NCBI GenBank assembly: GCA_020848935.1
Contig: JADLHF010000139.1
Location: 1-35,553, forward strand
DNA: 35,553 nt
From: Acetobacteraceae bacterium
GTDB taxonomy: Bacteria > Pseudomonadota > Alphaproteobacteria > Acetobacterales > Acetobacteraceae
Direction of reading: 5' to 3'
The translations under genes and the position numbers were made by a program. The first letter of the stretch is position 1. The number at the start of each line of letters is the position of its first letter. This document shows positions 1 through 9,220 of this stretch, one piece after another. The notes beneath the pieces are model-generated. The model did not search any database and had not been told where the DNA came from. It saw only the letters and a program-made list of their open reading frames with translations.

Positions 1-1449
1 GCGCACGAGACCAACACCTTCAGCAAGGTGCCCACGACCATCGAGAGCTTCCGCCGCGGCACCTGGATCACCGGCAACGGGATCGCCGGCGCCCGCCGCG
101 CCACCCGCACCGCGCTGGGCGGCAGTTTCGAGATGGCGGACAAGCACGGCTGGGTGCTCGCCCATCCGATCTGTGCCAGCGCCAACCCTTCGGGCCACGT
201 CGATGACAGCCTGTTCGACCAGGTCTGCGACATGCTGCTGGAAGCCGCCGACGGCATCGACGGCGCGCTGCTGCATCTCCACGGCGCCATGGTCACCCAA
301 AGCCACGAGGATGCCGAGGGCGAATTGCTGCGCCGCCTGCGCGCCAAGGTCGGGCCGGACATCCCGATCGTGGTCACGCTGGACCTGCATGGCAACATCA
401 CCCGGTTGATGGCCGACAGCGCCAACGCCCTGATCGCCGTGCGCACCTACCCGCATATCGACCACTACGAAATGGCGCTGAAGGGCGGCGAATTGTTGCA
501 GCGCGCCATGCTGGGCGAGATCAAGCCGGTCACCGTGATCGCCAAGCGCCCGATGCTGCGCGGTCTCGATGGCGGGCGCACGCAGACCGGCCCGATGCGC
601 GAGCTGATCGACCGCGGCGAGGCGATCGAGGCGGCAGGTGGCGCGCTGGTGGTCTCGGTCTGCTCCGGCTTCACCGCCGCCGACATCTTCGACATCGGCC
701 CCTCGGTCACCGTCACCACCGACGCCAACCCTGCGGCAGGCCAGAAGATCGCCGAATCCTTCATGGACTATGCCTGGGAACAGCGCGCCTATGTTGGCAT
801 CACCGACTGGTCGATCGCCGATGCCGTTGCCCACGCCAAGGCGGGCGAAGGCAAGCACGACCGCCCGCTGGTGATGTCCGACGTCACCGACAACCCCGGC
901 AGCGGCCATTACGGCGACACCACCAACGTGCTGCGCGCCATGATCGCCGCCGAGCTGCAGAACGCCGCGTTCTATGCCATCTACGACCCCGACGCCGCCC
1001 GCCAATGCGCCGCCATCGGCGCCGGCAACACCGGCACCGTCACACTGGGCGGCAAGCACGACCCGGCGGCCGGCGGCGGCCCGCTGACGCTCAACGGTGA
1101 GGTCACAACGCTGAGCAGCGGGAAATTCCAGGCCTTCGGCCCGATGGGCGGCGGCGTCTGGCGGGAGAAGGGCCTGTCCGCCCTGTTCCGTGTCGGCGGC
1201 ATCGACATCGCCATCATCAGCAACAACGGCCAGGCCACCGACCTCGCCCAGCTGACCTCGCTCGGCATCGACCCGGCCACCAAATCCGCCATCGCGGTGA
1301 AGTCCAAGCACCATTTCCGCGCCGCCTTCACCCCCGTCGCGCGGGAAATCATCACCATCGACGGCGGCGGCCTCGGCTCGGCGATCCTGGCCAACCCCGA
1401 GGGCTACAAGCGCGTCCGCCGGCCGATCTGGCCACTCGACCCCATCTGA
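1..1449 (+). CDS. M81 family metallopeptidase (MlrC-like), 5' end outside window
   Basis: The frame is open from the first base, so the start codon lies upstream of the window; the ATG at 28 is internal. The visible protein opens with AHETNTFS, the metal-binding segment found near the N terminus of MlrC/M81 proteins. A second metal-site segment, DLHGN, follows, and the C-terminal MlrC domain includes a DNPGSGHYGDTT stretch. MlrC proteins are zinc peptidases; the founding member cleaves linearised microcystin, but most relatives have unknown peptide or amide substrates. The stop is 68 nt before the acylase start, so co-transcription with the acylase, epimerase and dehydrogenase is likely. The family call is firm. 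The substrate is unknown, and microcystin should not be assumed. Confidence 0.9.
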   Translation, partial: AHETNTFSKVPTTIESFRRGTWITGNGIAGARRATRTALGGSFEMADKHGWVLAHPICASANPSGHVDDSLFDQVCDMLLEAADGIDGALLHLHGAMVTQSHEDAEGELLRRLRAKVGPDIPIVVTLDLHGNITRLMADSANALIAVRTYPHIDHYEMALKGGELLQRAMLGEIKPVTVIAKRPMLRGLDGGRTQTGPMRELIDRGEAIEAAGGALVVSVCSGFTAADIFDIGPSVTVTTDANPAAGQKIAESFMDYAWEQRAYVGITDWSIADAVAHAKAGEGKHDRPLVMSDVTDNPGSGHYGDTTNVLRAMIAAELQNAAFYAIYDPDAARQCAAIGAGNTGTVTLGGKHDPAAGGGPLTLNGEVTTLSSGKFQAFGPMGGGVWREKGLSALFRVGGIDIAIISNNGQATDLAQLTSLGIDPATKSAIAVKSKHHFRAAFTPVAREIITIDGGGLGSAILANPEGYKRVRRPIWPLDPI

Positions 1450-1517
1450 CCGGAGCATCCACCTTGCCCCCTCGCACACCCCGTGGAACCCTGAAGCCGA
1501 AGCGCGGGGAGAATGAC

Positions 1518-3854
1518 ATGGACTCGAAAGCGACCACCACCGTCGAACACACGGTCCCTGGCCTGGAGGCGCCGGCCGAGATCGTGGTCGATACCTGGGG
1601 CATCCCGCATATCCGCGCCGCCACCCGCCGCGACATCTTCTTCGTCCAGGGCTTCAACGCCGCGCGCGACCGGCTCTGGCAGCTCGACATCTGGCGCAAG
1701 CGCGGCCTCGGCCGCCTGGCCGCCGATTTCGGGCCGGGCTTCCTGGCCCAGGACCGCGCCGCCCGCCTGTTCCTCTACCGCGGCGACATGGACGCGGAAT
1801 GGGCCAGTTACGGCACGCCCGAGGCGAAATCGATCACCGAGGCCTTCGCGGCGGGGATCAACGCCTTCATCGACCTGTCCGACGCCGACCACGCCCTGCG
1901 CCCGCCGGAATTCGCCGCCATGGGCACGCGGCCGGAGAAATGGGCGGCCGAGGACGTGGTCCGCATCCGCAGCCACGCCCTGGTCCGCAACGTGCTGTCC
2001 GAAGTCGCCCGCGCCCAGGTCGCCGCGCGCGCCGGCATCGATGCCGACCTGGCCCGCATGTCCCTCGAACCCGCCTGGAAGCCGGTGATCCCCGAAGGCC
2101 TCGACCTCGCCACCATCCCGCCCGACGTGCTCGACGATTTCCGCCTCGCCACCGCCGCACTCGACATGCCGCCCGCCCGCCTCACCGCCACGCTCATCGA
2201 TGCCTGGAAATGGACCAAGGTGAACGATCTGGGCAATGTCTATTTCGACGGCTCCAACAACTGGGTGGTCGCCCCCGCGCGCACCGCCACCGGCCGCCCG
2301 ATCCTGGGCAGCGATCCCCACCGCGCCCACCAGTTGCCCTCGCTGCGCTACATCGTCCACCTCACCGGCCCCGGCCTCGACGTGATCGGCAGCGGCGAGC
2401 CCGCCATCCCCGGCGTATCGTTCGGCCACAACGAGGTGGCCGGATTTGCGCTCACCATCTTCCCGATGGACCAGGCCGACCTCTACGTCTACGAAACCAA
2501 TCCCGACGACCCCGACCAGTACCGCTTCCAGGGCGGCTGGGAGCGGATGACCACGCTGCGCGAAACCGTCCGCGTGCGCAGCGCCACCGACCAGCAAGTG
2601 GCGCTGAAATTCACCCGCCACGGCCCGGTGGTGAAGCAGGACCGCCGGAACAACCGCGCCTATGCCATCCGCTCGGTCTGGTCCGAGCCCGGCACGGCGG
2701 CCTACTACACCAGCCTCGCCTGCATGCAGGCCAAGACACCGGCGCAGTACGCCGACGCCGTCGCCCACTGGAAGGCGCCCACCATCAACCACGTCTATGC
2801 CGATACCGGCGGCAACATCGCCTGGCTGGCCTCCGGCCTGGTGCCATACCGGCGGAATTTCGACGGCCTTCTGCCGGTGCCCGGCGACGGGCGCTACGAA
2901 TGGGACGGCTTCGTCGCCGCCACCGACCTGCCGCGCGACATCAACCCGGAAAAGGGCTTCTTCGCCACCGCCAACGAAATGAACCTGCCGCCGGACTACC
3001 CGATCGACGAACGTCGCCTCGGCTTCGAATGGGCCGAGCACTCCCGCACCGACCGCATCCACCAGGTGCTGGGCGAACAGGAAGCCCACACGCTGGAACA
3101 GTCGATGCAACTGCAAACCGACAGCATCTCGCTCCCCGGCCTGCGCGTGCAACAGGTCATCGCCCACCTCGCGGGGGCCAATTCTTCAAGCGGGGGCGAC
3201 CTCGCCGGCGCCCTCGAATTGCTGCGCGGCTGGGATGGCTCGCTGGCCCGCGACAGCGGCCCCGGCGCGCTGTTCGAGCTGTGGTGGACCAAGCACCTCA
3301 AGCCCGCGATGCTCGACCTGCTGGTGCCCGACCCCGCCATCCGCCCGCTGATGGCACCGGGCGACCACGAGACCCTGCTGGGCATGCTGGAAGGCATGGA
3401 CCCGCGCATCGGCGACCGCGACGCCCTGCTGCGCCGCACCCTGGCCGCCGCCTTCGCCGACGCCCGCGCGCGGATGGGTGACAACCTGGCCAACTGGGCC
3501 TGGGGACGCCTGCACCACGGCAAGTTCGTCCATCCGCTGGCCGCCGTCCGGCCGGGCTTCCCCGAGGTTGGCCCGCTGCCCAAGGCCGGCTCCGGCTCGG
3601 TGGTGATGAATGCCGGCTACCGCCCGTCGGATTTCCGCGTCACCTCCGGCGCCTCGTTCCGCATGGTGCTGGATGTCGGCAACTGGGATGCCTCGGTCAC
3701 CGTCAACGCCCCTGGCCAGTCCGGCGACCCGCGCAGCCCGCATTACGCCGCGCTGGCCCCGAAATGGGCGGCCGAGGAATACGTGCCGATGCTGTACTCG
3801 CGCGAAGCCGTCGATGCCGCCGCCAGCGTGGTGATCAAGCTCACCCCGCGATGA
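1518..3854 (+). CDS. Penicillin acylase family Ntn-hydrolase
   Basis: The product has 778 residues and hydrolyses an acyl-amide bond after self-cleavage into alpha and beta chains. Residues 245-250 read GSNNWV; Ser246 matches the nucleophile that becomes the beta-chain N terminus. An ANEMN segment further on supplies the usual catalytic Asn. The frame is open back to a TTG at 1464, but I chose ATG 1518: GGGGAG sits about 7 nt upstream, and MDSKATTTVEHTV leads straight into the conserved domain. With this start there is no signal peptide, unlike classical periplasmic penicillin G acylases, so action in the cytoplasm is likely. The stop overlaps the epimerase start (ATGA). The substrate could be an N-acyl amino acid, acyl-homoserine lactone or another amide; nothing here decides that. 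Confidence 0.9.
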   Translation: MDSKATTTVEHTVPGLEAPAEIVVDTWGIPHIRAATRRDIFFVQGFNAARDRLWQLDIWRKRGLGRLAADFGPGFLAQDRAARLFLYRGDMDAEWASYGTPEAKSITEAFAAGINAFIDLSDADHALRPPEFAAMGTRPEKWAAEDVVRIRSHALVRNVLSEVARAQVAARAGIDADLARMSLEPAWKPVIPEGLDLATIPPDVLDDFRLATAALDMPPARLTATLIDAWKWTKVNDLGNVYFDGSNNWVVAPARTATGRPILGSDPHRAHQLPSLRYIVHLTGPGLDVIGSGEPAIPGVSFGHNEVAGFALTIFPMDQADLYVYETNPDDPDQYRFQGGWERMTTLRETVRVRSATDQQVALKFTRHGPVVKQDRRNNRAYAIRSVWSEPGTAAYYTSLACMQAKTPAQYADAVAHWKAPTINHVYADTGGNIAWLASGLVPYRRNFDGLLPVPGDGRYEWDGFVAATDLPRDINPEKGFFATANEMNLPPDYPIDERRLGFEWAEHSRTDRIHQVLGEQEAHTLEQSMQLQTDSISLPGLRVQQVIAHLAGANSSSGGDLAGALELLRGWDGSLARDSGPGALFELWWTKHLKPAMLDLLVPDPAIRPLMAPGDHETLLGMLEGMDPRIGDRDALLRRTLAAAFADARARMGDNLANWAWGRLHHGKFVHPLAAVRPGFPEVGPLPKAGSGSVVMNAGYRPSDFRVTSGASFRMVLDVGNWDASVTVNAPGQSGDPRSPHYAALAPKWAAEEYVPMLYSREAVDAAASVVIKLTPR

Positions 3855-4735
3855 ATCGCGGCCTGCTCACCCTGGCGGCCGGCGCCGCGCGGCTGCGCCT
3901 GGCGCCGGCGGTGGGCGGCGCGATCGCCGACTGGCACGTCGGCGAGACCCAGGTGATGCGCCCCGCCCAGCCCGGCGCGCTGGCGGAGAACAACCCGCGC
4001 GGCCTGGCCAGCTACCCGCTGGTGCCGCTGTCCAACCGCGTGGCCGGGCGCCGCTTCTCCTTCGCCGGCCTCACCTATCCGCTCCCCGACCTGCTGGACG
4101 GCCTGTACATCCACGGCGCCGGCTGGATGCTGCCCTGGACGGTGCAGGAGTCCGGCCCCGCCCACGCCACCCTGCAACTCGACTATCCCGGCGGCCCGCT
4201 CTGGCCCTTCGCCTTTGTCGCCGAGCAGCGCCTGCTGCTGCTCCCCGACGGCCTGCGCCACGAAATTTCGGTCCGCAACACCGCCGAGCACGCCGCCCCG
4301 CTCGCCCTCGGCAGCCACCCGTTCTTCCCCCGCACGCCACAGGCCCGGCTGCACTTCGCCGCCCACCACGTCTGGCTTCACGACGCGGCCCGCATCCCCA
4401 CCCGCCGCGTCGATGTGCCGCCGCAATGGGACCACCGCCACGGGCTCACGGTCGGCCGGGTCACGCTGGACCACTGCTTCGCCGCCTGGAACGGCCTGGC
4501 CCGCATCGTCTGGCCCGAGCACGAACTGGCGCTGTCCATCGCCGCCGACCCGGTGTTCCGCCACGCCATCGTCTATATCCCCGACGGCCAGGATTTCTTC
4601 GCCTTCGAACCGGTCAGCAACATGACCGACGGCATCAACCGGATCGACGGCACCACCGAACACGGCATGGCCATCCTGCGACCCGGCGAGCAGATCGCCG
4701 GCACCATCCGCTTCACCCTGGAGCACACCGCATGA
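3851..4735 (+). CDS. Aldose 1-epimerase (galactose mutarotase-like)
   Basis: The 294-residue protein interconverts alpha and beta anomers of a sugar in its family. Expected active-site pieces are present: IHGAGW with His88, a GSHPFF segment with His156 (the usual acid) and FEPVSN with Glu253 (the usual base). An SNR segment near residue 61 is also typical. The ATG shares bases with the acylase stop, and the gene ends in another ATGA overlap with the SDR gene, so these three are translationally coupled. A mutarotase between an amide hydrolase and a dehydrogenase suggests that a sugar or sugar-like ring is one product of the pathway. The specific sugar is not known. Confidence 0.87.
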   Translation: MNRGLLTLAAGAARLRLAPAVGGAIADWHVGETQVMRPAQPGALAENNPRGLASYPLVPLSNRVAGRRFSFAGLTYPLPDLLDGLYIHGAGWMLPWTVQESGPAHATLQLDYPGGPLWPFAFVAEQRLLLLPDGLRHEISVRNTAEHAAPLALGSHPFFPRTPQARLHFAAHHVWLHDAARIPTRRVDVPPQWDHRHGLTVGRVTLDHCFAAWNGLARIVWPEHELALSIAADPVFRHAIVYIPDGQDFFAFEPVSNMTDGINRIDGTTEHGMAILRPGEQIAGTIRFTLEHTA

Positions 4736-5481
4736 CCACCTCCACCGCGCGCTACGCCAGCCTCACCCGCCGCGCCGTGCTCATCACCGGCGGCGCCTCG
4801 GGCATCGGCGCCCACATGGTGCGCGAATTCACCGGCCAGGGTGCCCGCGTCACGTTCCTCGACATCGACACCGCAGCCGCCGCCAAGCTGACCGCCGAAC
4901 TCCCGCAGGCCCGCTTCATCGCCTGCGACGTCACCGACATCCCCGCCCTGCGCGCCGCCATCGCCACCGCCGGCGAGGTCGAAGTGCTCATCAACAACGC
5001 CGCCCGCGACGACCGCCACGCCATCGAAACAGTCGAGCCGGAATACTGGCGCCGTACCCTGGCGCTCAACCTCGACCACCAGTTCTTCGCCACCCAGGCC
5101 GTGCTGCCCGCCATGCGCGCCCGCGGCACCGGCTGCGTGATCATGATGGGCTCCATCTCCTGGATGCGCGCCCGTGGCGGCATGGTCGGCTACACCACGG
5201 CGAAAGCCGCGATCAACGGCATGACCCGCACCCTGGCGCGCGAACTCGGCGAGCACGGCATTCGCGTCAATTCCATCGTCCCCGGCGCCATCAATACCGA
5301 ACGCCAGGCCACACTCTGGCGCACCCCGGAACTGGACCGCCAGATCCTGGAGAACCAGGCGCTGAAAATCCCGCTCGACGGCAGCCATGTCGCCCGCATG
5401 GCGCTCTTCCTGGCGTCGGACGAGGCCAGCGGATTGACCGGACAGAACTTCCTCGTCGATGCCGGGATGACGTTGAACTGA
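4732..5481 (+). CDS. SDR family NAD(P)-dependent oxidoreductase
   Basis: This is a classical short-chain dehydrogenase of 249 residues. The nucleotide site TGGASGIG lies at 19-26, the NNA motif at 88-90 and Asn113 in the structural position. The catalytic set is a Ser at 141 or 143, Tyr154 and Lys158 in a YTTAK arrangement. Asp44 after the second strand favours NAD over NADP. The C-terminal segment GLTGQNFLVDAGM is typical of the family. It is the last gene of the 1-5481 cluster and probably oxidises a sugar or hydroxyl product made by the upstream enzymes. An AT-rich hairpin element follows 18 nt after the stop. The exact substrate cannot be read from sequence. Confidence 0.9.
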   Translation: MTTSTARYASLTRRAVLITGGASGIGAHMVREFTGQGARVTFLDIDTAAAAKLTAELPQARFIACDVTDIPALRAAIATAGEVEVLINNAARDDRHAIETVEPEYWRRTLALNLDHQFFATQAVLPAMRARGTGCVIMMGSISWMRARGGMVGYTTAKAAINGMTRTLARELGEHGIRVNSIVPGAINTERQATLWRTPELDRQILENQALKIPLDGSHVARMALFLASDEASGLTGQNFLVDAGMTLN

Positions 5482-5498
5482 AAAACAGCAAGAAAGGT

Positions 5499-5540
5499 CT
5501 TCTTTTTCTGAAGAAAAAGAAGCAAAAAGACTTCATTCAT
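5499..5540 (+). repeat. AT-rich 3'-end hairpin element, copy 1 (CTTC type)
   Basis: Perfect 10-bp arms, CTTCTTTTTC (5499-5508) and GAAAAAGAAG (5513-5522), enclose a TGAA loop and are followed by the conserved tail CAAAAAGACTTCATTCAT. It begins 18 nt after the SDR stop and has the same orientation. Low GC contrasts sharply with the flanking genes. No U-tract follows the stem, so it is not a textbook intrinsic terminator. A second small inverted repeat, AGACTTC (5528-5534) with GAAGTCT (5543-5549), occurs only in this copy. Confidence 0.8.
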
Positions 5541-5561
5541 AAGAAGTCTCTTGCCCCTTAC

Positions 5562-5605
5562 CTTAATGGATAAAAGTTTTTTGGTTCTTTTTTTCAAAAA
5601 AGAAC
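5562..5605 (-). repeat. AT-rich 3'-end hairpin element, copy 2 (GTTC type)
   Basis: Read on the minus strand, arms GTTCTTTTTT and AAAAAAGAAC (plus-strand 5596-5605 and 5584-5593) are followed by CCAAAAAACTTTTATCCATT. It lies 10 nt downstream of the MFS stop and is oriented with that gene. It therefore faces copy 1 across the convergent gap, giving each gene its own element. Confidence 0.8.
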
Positions 5606-5615
5606 TGCTTCCTTC

Positions 5616-6968
5616 CTACCCCTTCAACCGCGCCAGGCTGAGCACGGCCGCCACCCCCACCAGCCCCGCCCCCACCAGCACCGACGCCGCTGCCGCCGTT
5701 GCCATGCCGCGCGCCTGCAACGCCGCGAACACCAGCGCCACCACCGCCGCCCCCATCGTCTGGCCCAGCAGCCGCGAGGTGGAGATCATGCCGCTGCCCG
5801 CCCCGCTGCGCTCGCGCGGCACGGCCGAGATCAGCTGCCGGTTGTTCGGCGTCTGGAACAGCGCGAACCCCGCCCCGGTGATCACCATCCGCCACGCCAC
5901 ATCCCACCACGCCGCGCCGGGCGCCAGCGCCGCGATCGCCAGCAGCCCCGCCGTCATCAGCGCCAACCCCACGCCGCCCAGCAATCCCGCCGAGAACCGG
6001 TCCGACAACACGCCGGCAAACGGCGAGATCGCCATCACCGCCACCGGCCACGGCGTCATCAGCAGCCCGGTGCCGATCTCGCTCGCCCCCCCGGCATGGA
6101 ACAGGAACGGCAGCGCGACATAGGCGCAGGTCTGCCCCATGTAGGAACACACCGAGGTCGCCACCGCCAGCGCAAAGACCGGCCGGCGGAACAGGTCCAC
6201 CGGCAGCATCGGCGCCGACAGCGTCATCTGCCGCTTCACGAACACGAATCCCGCCGCCCCTGCCATGGCCAGCAGCGCGATTCCGGCCAGCATGAAGCCG
6301 CCATGCCCGAACCGGTCCAGCCCGGCGATGAACAGCCCCAGCGCCGCCGCGTTCAGCAGCGCACTCGCCACGTCGAACCGATGCGCGCCCCGCGCCGTGC
6401 GCGGCAGGAAGTGCAGCGTCGCCATTGCCACCACCCCCAGCGGCACGTTCACCAGGAACAGCCAGTGCCAGTCCCCCAGCGCCAGGATCCCCGCCGAGGT
6501 GGTCGGCCCCAGCGCCAGCGAGGTTGCCACCACCATGGTGTTCAGCCCCATGCCGCGGCCCAGCAGCGCGCGCGGAAAGATCGTGCGCACCAGTGCCGAG
6601 TTCACGCTCATGATCCCCGCCGCCCCCAACCCCTGCAGGATGCGCGCGGCCACCAGGAATTGCAGGTCGGGCGCCAGCGCGCACAGCAGCGAGCCGATGG
6701 TGAACACCACGATCCCCCAGCCGTACACCCGCCGATAGCCATAGATGTCGCCCAGCGAGGAGAACGGCAGCAACGTCACCGTCACCGCAATCTGATAGGC
6801 ATTGACCACCCACACCGACGCCGCCGGGCTCACCCGCAACTCCGCCGCGATGCTCGGCAGCGCGATGTTCGGCAGCGACGCCCCCAGCACCGACAGCCCC
6901 ACCGCCAGGGTGAGCGTGAACATCGCGCGCAGCCGGGGCGCGGCCGGTAGCCCGTCGGGGAATTGCAT
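5616..6968 (-). CDS. MFS transporter, DHA2 (EmrB/QacA-like) drug-efflux type
   Basis: The 450-residue polytopic membrane protein is very hydrophobic, with repeated helices. A LPNIALPSIAAEL opening followed by WVVNAYQI is typical of the DHA2 subfamily. SLGDIYGYRRVY matches the MFS cytoplasmic motif A between helices 2 and 3. The frame extends upstream to 7022, but I chose the ATG at 6968 because GAGG lies a few bases before it and the protein then starts just ahead of helix 1. Such proteins export drugs or metabolites by proton antiport across the inner membrane. It is convergent with the SDR gene and about 100 bp from the divergent livK-like gene. The substrate is unknown. Confidence 0.87.
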   Translation of the reverse strand: MQFPDGLPAAPRLRAMFTLTLAVGLSVLGASLPNIALPSIAAELRVSPAASVWVVNAYQIAVTVTLLPFSSLGDIYGYRRVYGWGIVVFTIGSLLCALAPDLQFLVAARILQGLGAAGIMSVNSALVRTIFPRALLGRGMGLNTMVVATSLALGPTTSAGILALGDWHWLFLVNVPLGVVAMATLHFLPRTARGAHRFDVASALLNAAALGLFIAGLDRFGHGGFMLAGIALLAMAGAAGFVFVKRQMTLSAPMLPVDLFRRPVFALAVATSVCSYMGQTCAYVALPFLFHAGGASEIGTGLLMTPWPVAVMAISPFAGVLSDRFSAGLLGGVGLALMTAGLLAIAALAPGAAWWDVAWRMVITGAGFALFQTPNNRQLISAVPRERSGAGSGMISTSRLLGQTMGAAVVALVFAALQARGMATAAAASVLVGAGLVGVAAVLSLARLKG

Positions 6969-7074
6969 ACCGCCTCGTGCCGCGCCCGCGCGCGCCGCGC
7001 AACCCCCACATGCCAATTGCACGCCGTGGCCGCACGCGTCATCCTGCCATCAGCAACGTTGAAGGAGCGCCGTC

Positions 7075-8304
7075 ATGGCCCGCATCGCCCGCCGCACCCT
7101 CTTCCGGCTCGCCGGTGGCACCGCGCTGGCAATGCCTGCCCTGCACACCGGACACGCACAGGCCAGGAAGCTGGTGTTCGGCGGCTCGGTGCCGCTCTCC
7201 GGCGGTGCCGCCGAAACCGGGCTCAACGTCAACAACGGCTACGCGACGGCCGTGAAGTTCATCAACGAACAGGGCGGCGTCGATATCGCCGGCACCAGGT
7301 ACCAGCTCGAACTGAAGCTGTTCGACGACGCCTCGGACCCCTCGCGCGCCACCACGCTGATCCAGCGCCTGATCGACGACCGCGTTGATTTCTTCCTCGG
7401 CTCCTTCGGCAGCAACATCGTGCTGCCCACCGCCGCCATCACCGAACGCGCCGAGAAGCCGATGGTCCAGGCCGGCGGCGGCTCCGACCAGATCTTCACC
7501 CAGGGATACCGCTACGTCTTCGGCATGTACCCGCGCGCCACCCGGCAGTTCCAATCGACCGTGGCCTTCTTCAAGTCGCTGACCCCGCAGCCCAAGACCT
7601 TCTCGGTCATCGCCACCAACGACGCCTTCTCCAAGACCTTCGCCGCCGGCATCGTCAAGGACTGCACCGCCGGCGGCTTCCAGCTGATCGAGAACTACCT
7701 GCTGCCGGAACAGATCTCCGACACCTCCTCGGTCCTGTCCTCGGTGCGCAGCAAGACGCCGGACATGCTGCTCTGCGCCATGCACGACCAGAACTCGCTG
7801 CTGGTCGCCCGCCAGATGATCGCCACCGGCACCAATGTCGGCCTGCTGTTCCAGGGCCTCGGCCCCCAGCTCACGTCGTACCGCGAGGCGCTGGGCCGCT
7901 ACGCCAACGGCATCTTCTATCCCACCTACTGGGACCGCCGCAGCACCTGGAAGGACCCGTTCTTCGGCAGCCCAACGAAGTTCGCCGAGTACTACGCGAA
8001 GAACTTCACCCGCCCGCTCGCCTACCACTGCGCCGCCGGTGCCGCCTGCATCATCACCTACGTCAAGGCGATGCAGGCCGCGCGCAGCATCGACCCGGTG
8101 AAGGTGCGCGACGCGCTGGCCGCCACCGACCTCGAAACCCTCTATGGCCGCATCAAGTTCACCCCCGAAGGCGACGGCGACGCCGTGGTCATGGGCCCCT
8201 CGGTGGGCCAGGTGCTGAAGGGCCAGGGCGAGGTGGTCTATCCCGCCGGCGCCAAGACCGCCGACCTGCTGTGGCCGGTGCCGGACTGGGACAAGAAGAG
8301 CTGA
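7075..8304 (+). CDS. Branched-chain amino acid-type ABC transporter, substrate-binding protein (LivK-like)
   Basis: The 409-residue periplasmic binding protein belongs to the Peripla_BP_6/LivK group. The N terminus has RRTLFRLAGG, a twin-arginine-flavoured signal, then a hydrophobic stretch ending near GHAQA, with predicted cleavage around residues 25-28. The mature part begins with KLVFGGSVPLSGGAAETG, the normal first strand and ligand loop of the family, followed by VKFINEQGG. GAAGGAG provides a clear ribosome site 8-9 nt before the ATG. It heads the livHMG genes. The family binds branched-chain amino acids, but also urea, short amides, aromatic acids and peptides, so the ligand is open. 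The neighbouring hydrolases make an amide or peptide-derived ligand plausible. Confidence 0.9.
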   Translation: MARIARRTLFRLAGGTALAMPALHTGHAQARKLVFGGSVPLSGGAAETGLNVNNGYATAVKFINEQGGVDIAGTRYQLELKLFDDASDPSRATTLIQRLIDDRVDFFLGSFGSNIVLPTAAITERAEKPMVQAGGGSDQIFTQGYRYVFGMYPRATRQFQSTVAFFKSLTPQPKTFSVIATNDAFSKTFAAGIVKDCTAGGFQLIENYLLPEQISDTSSVLSSVRSKTPDMLLCAMHDQNSLLVARQMIATGTNVGLLFQGLGPQLTSYREALGRYANGIFYPTYWDRRSTWKDPFFGSPTKFAEYYAKNFTRPLAYHCAAGAACIITYVKAMQAARSIDPVKVRDALAATDLETLYGRIKFTPEGDGDAVVMGPSVGQVLKGQGEVVYPAGAKTADLLWPVPDWDKKS

Positions 8305-8330
8305 GGGCAATGGCGCACGGGACGGGCTGA

Positions 8331-9206
8331 ATGCTCGCCGTCCAGACCATCGCCGACGGCCTGGTGCTGGGCGGGCTTTATGCGCTGGCGGCGGTCGGCT
8401 TCTCGCTGATCTTCGGCGTGCTCGGCGTGGTCAACCTCAGCCACGGCGCCATCGTGATGATGGGCGCCTACCTCACCTGGTTCGTCTGGCACACCACCGG
8501 GCTCGACCCGCTGCTGGCCATCCCGCCGGTGATGCTGGTTCTGTTCGCCTTCGGCTACGTCTACCAGCGCGGCCTGATCCAGCTGGCGGTGGACCGTTCC
8601 TCGCTGCTCGCCTCCATGCTGGTCACCTTCGGCGTGGCGCTGATGCTGCGCAACCTGCTGGTGCTGGTGTTCTCGCCCGACTTCAAGAGCATCACGCCGG
8701 GCTACGCCTTCAACTACCTGCGCCTCGGCGAAGTCACCATCGACCTGGTGCGCATCTCCGCCCTGGCCGCCAGCCTGGCGCTGCTGGGCGCGCTGGCCTG
8801 GGTGCTGAACCGCACCCGCATCGGCCGGGTGATCCGCGCCACCGCGCAACAGGAACTCGCCGCCCGGCTGTGCGGCGTGAACGCGCGCCACGTCTATGGC
8901 ATGACCTTCGGCGTCTCGGCCGCCTTCGCCGGCGCCTCGGGGGCGATCCTCGGCATCGTGCTGCCGTTCGCGCCGCCGGACGAGGCGAACTGGACCCTGA
9001 ACGCCTTCGTCGTCGTGGTCCTCGGCGGCGTCGGCTCGCCCTCGGGGGCGCTGCTCGGCGGGCTGGTGCTCGGCCTGATCAGCACCGCCACCTCGCAACT
9101 GATCGGCCCCGCCTTCCCCAATGCGATGATGTTCCTGATCCTGGTGCTGATGCTGATGGTGCGCCCCGCCGGCCTGCTCGGCAACGCCTTCGCGGCGAGC
9201 CGCTAA
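8331..9206 (+). CDS. livH: Branched-chain amino acid-type ABC transporter permease (LivH-like)
   Basis: This 291-residue inner-membrane permease has the LivH hallmarks. The N-terminal GLVLGGLYALAAVGFSLIFG helix is followed by GVVNLSHGAIVMMGAY. A C-terminal half includes VVVLGGVGSPSGALLGG, the cytoplasmic loop that contacts the ATPase. It lies 26 nt after the binding-protein gene and 14 nt before livM. With LivM it forms the heterodimeric channel of the importer. The symbol reflects the family rather than a proven leucine substrate. Confidence 0.9.
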   Translation: MLAVQTIADGLVLGGLYALAAVGFSLIFGVLGVVNLSHGAIVMMGAYLTWFVWHTTGLDPLLAIPPVMLVLFAFGYVYQRGLIQLAVDRSSLLASMLVTFGVALMLRNLLVLVFSPDFKSITPGYAFNYLRLGEVTIDLVRISALAASLALLGALAWVLNRTRIGRVIRATAQQELAARLCGVNARHVYGMTFGVSAAFAGASGAILGIVLPFAPPDEANWTLNAFVVVVLGGVGSPSGALLGGLVLGLISTATSQLIGPAFPNAMMFLILVLMLMVRPAGLLGNAFAASR

Positions 9207-9220
9207 TATGGATCGTTAGC

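Noticed and set aside
9208-9219. Four-codon mini-ORF between livH and livM (ATG GAT CGT TAG)
   Set aside because: No ribosome site is present and nothing suggests attenuation; it is likely chance in the 14-nt spacer.
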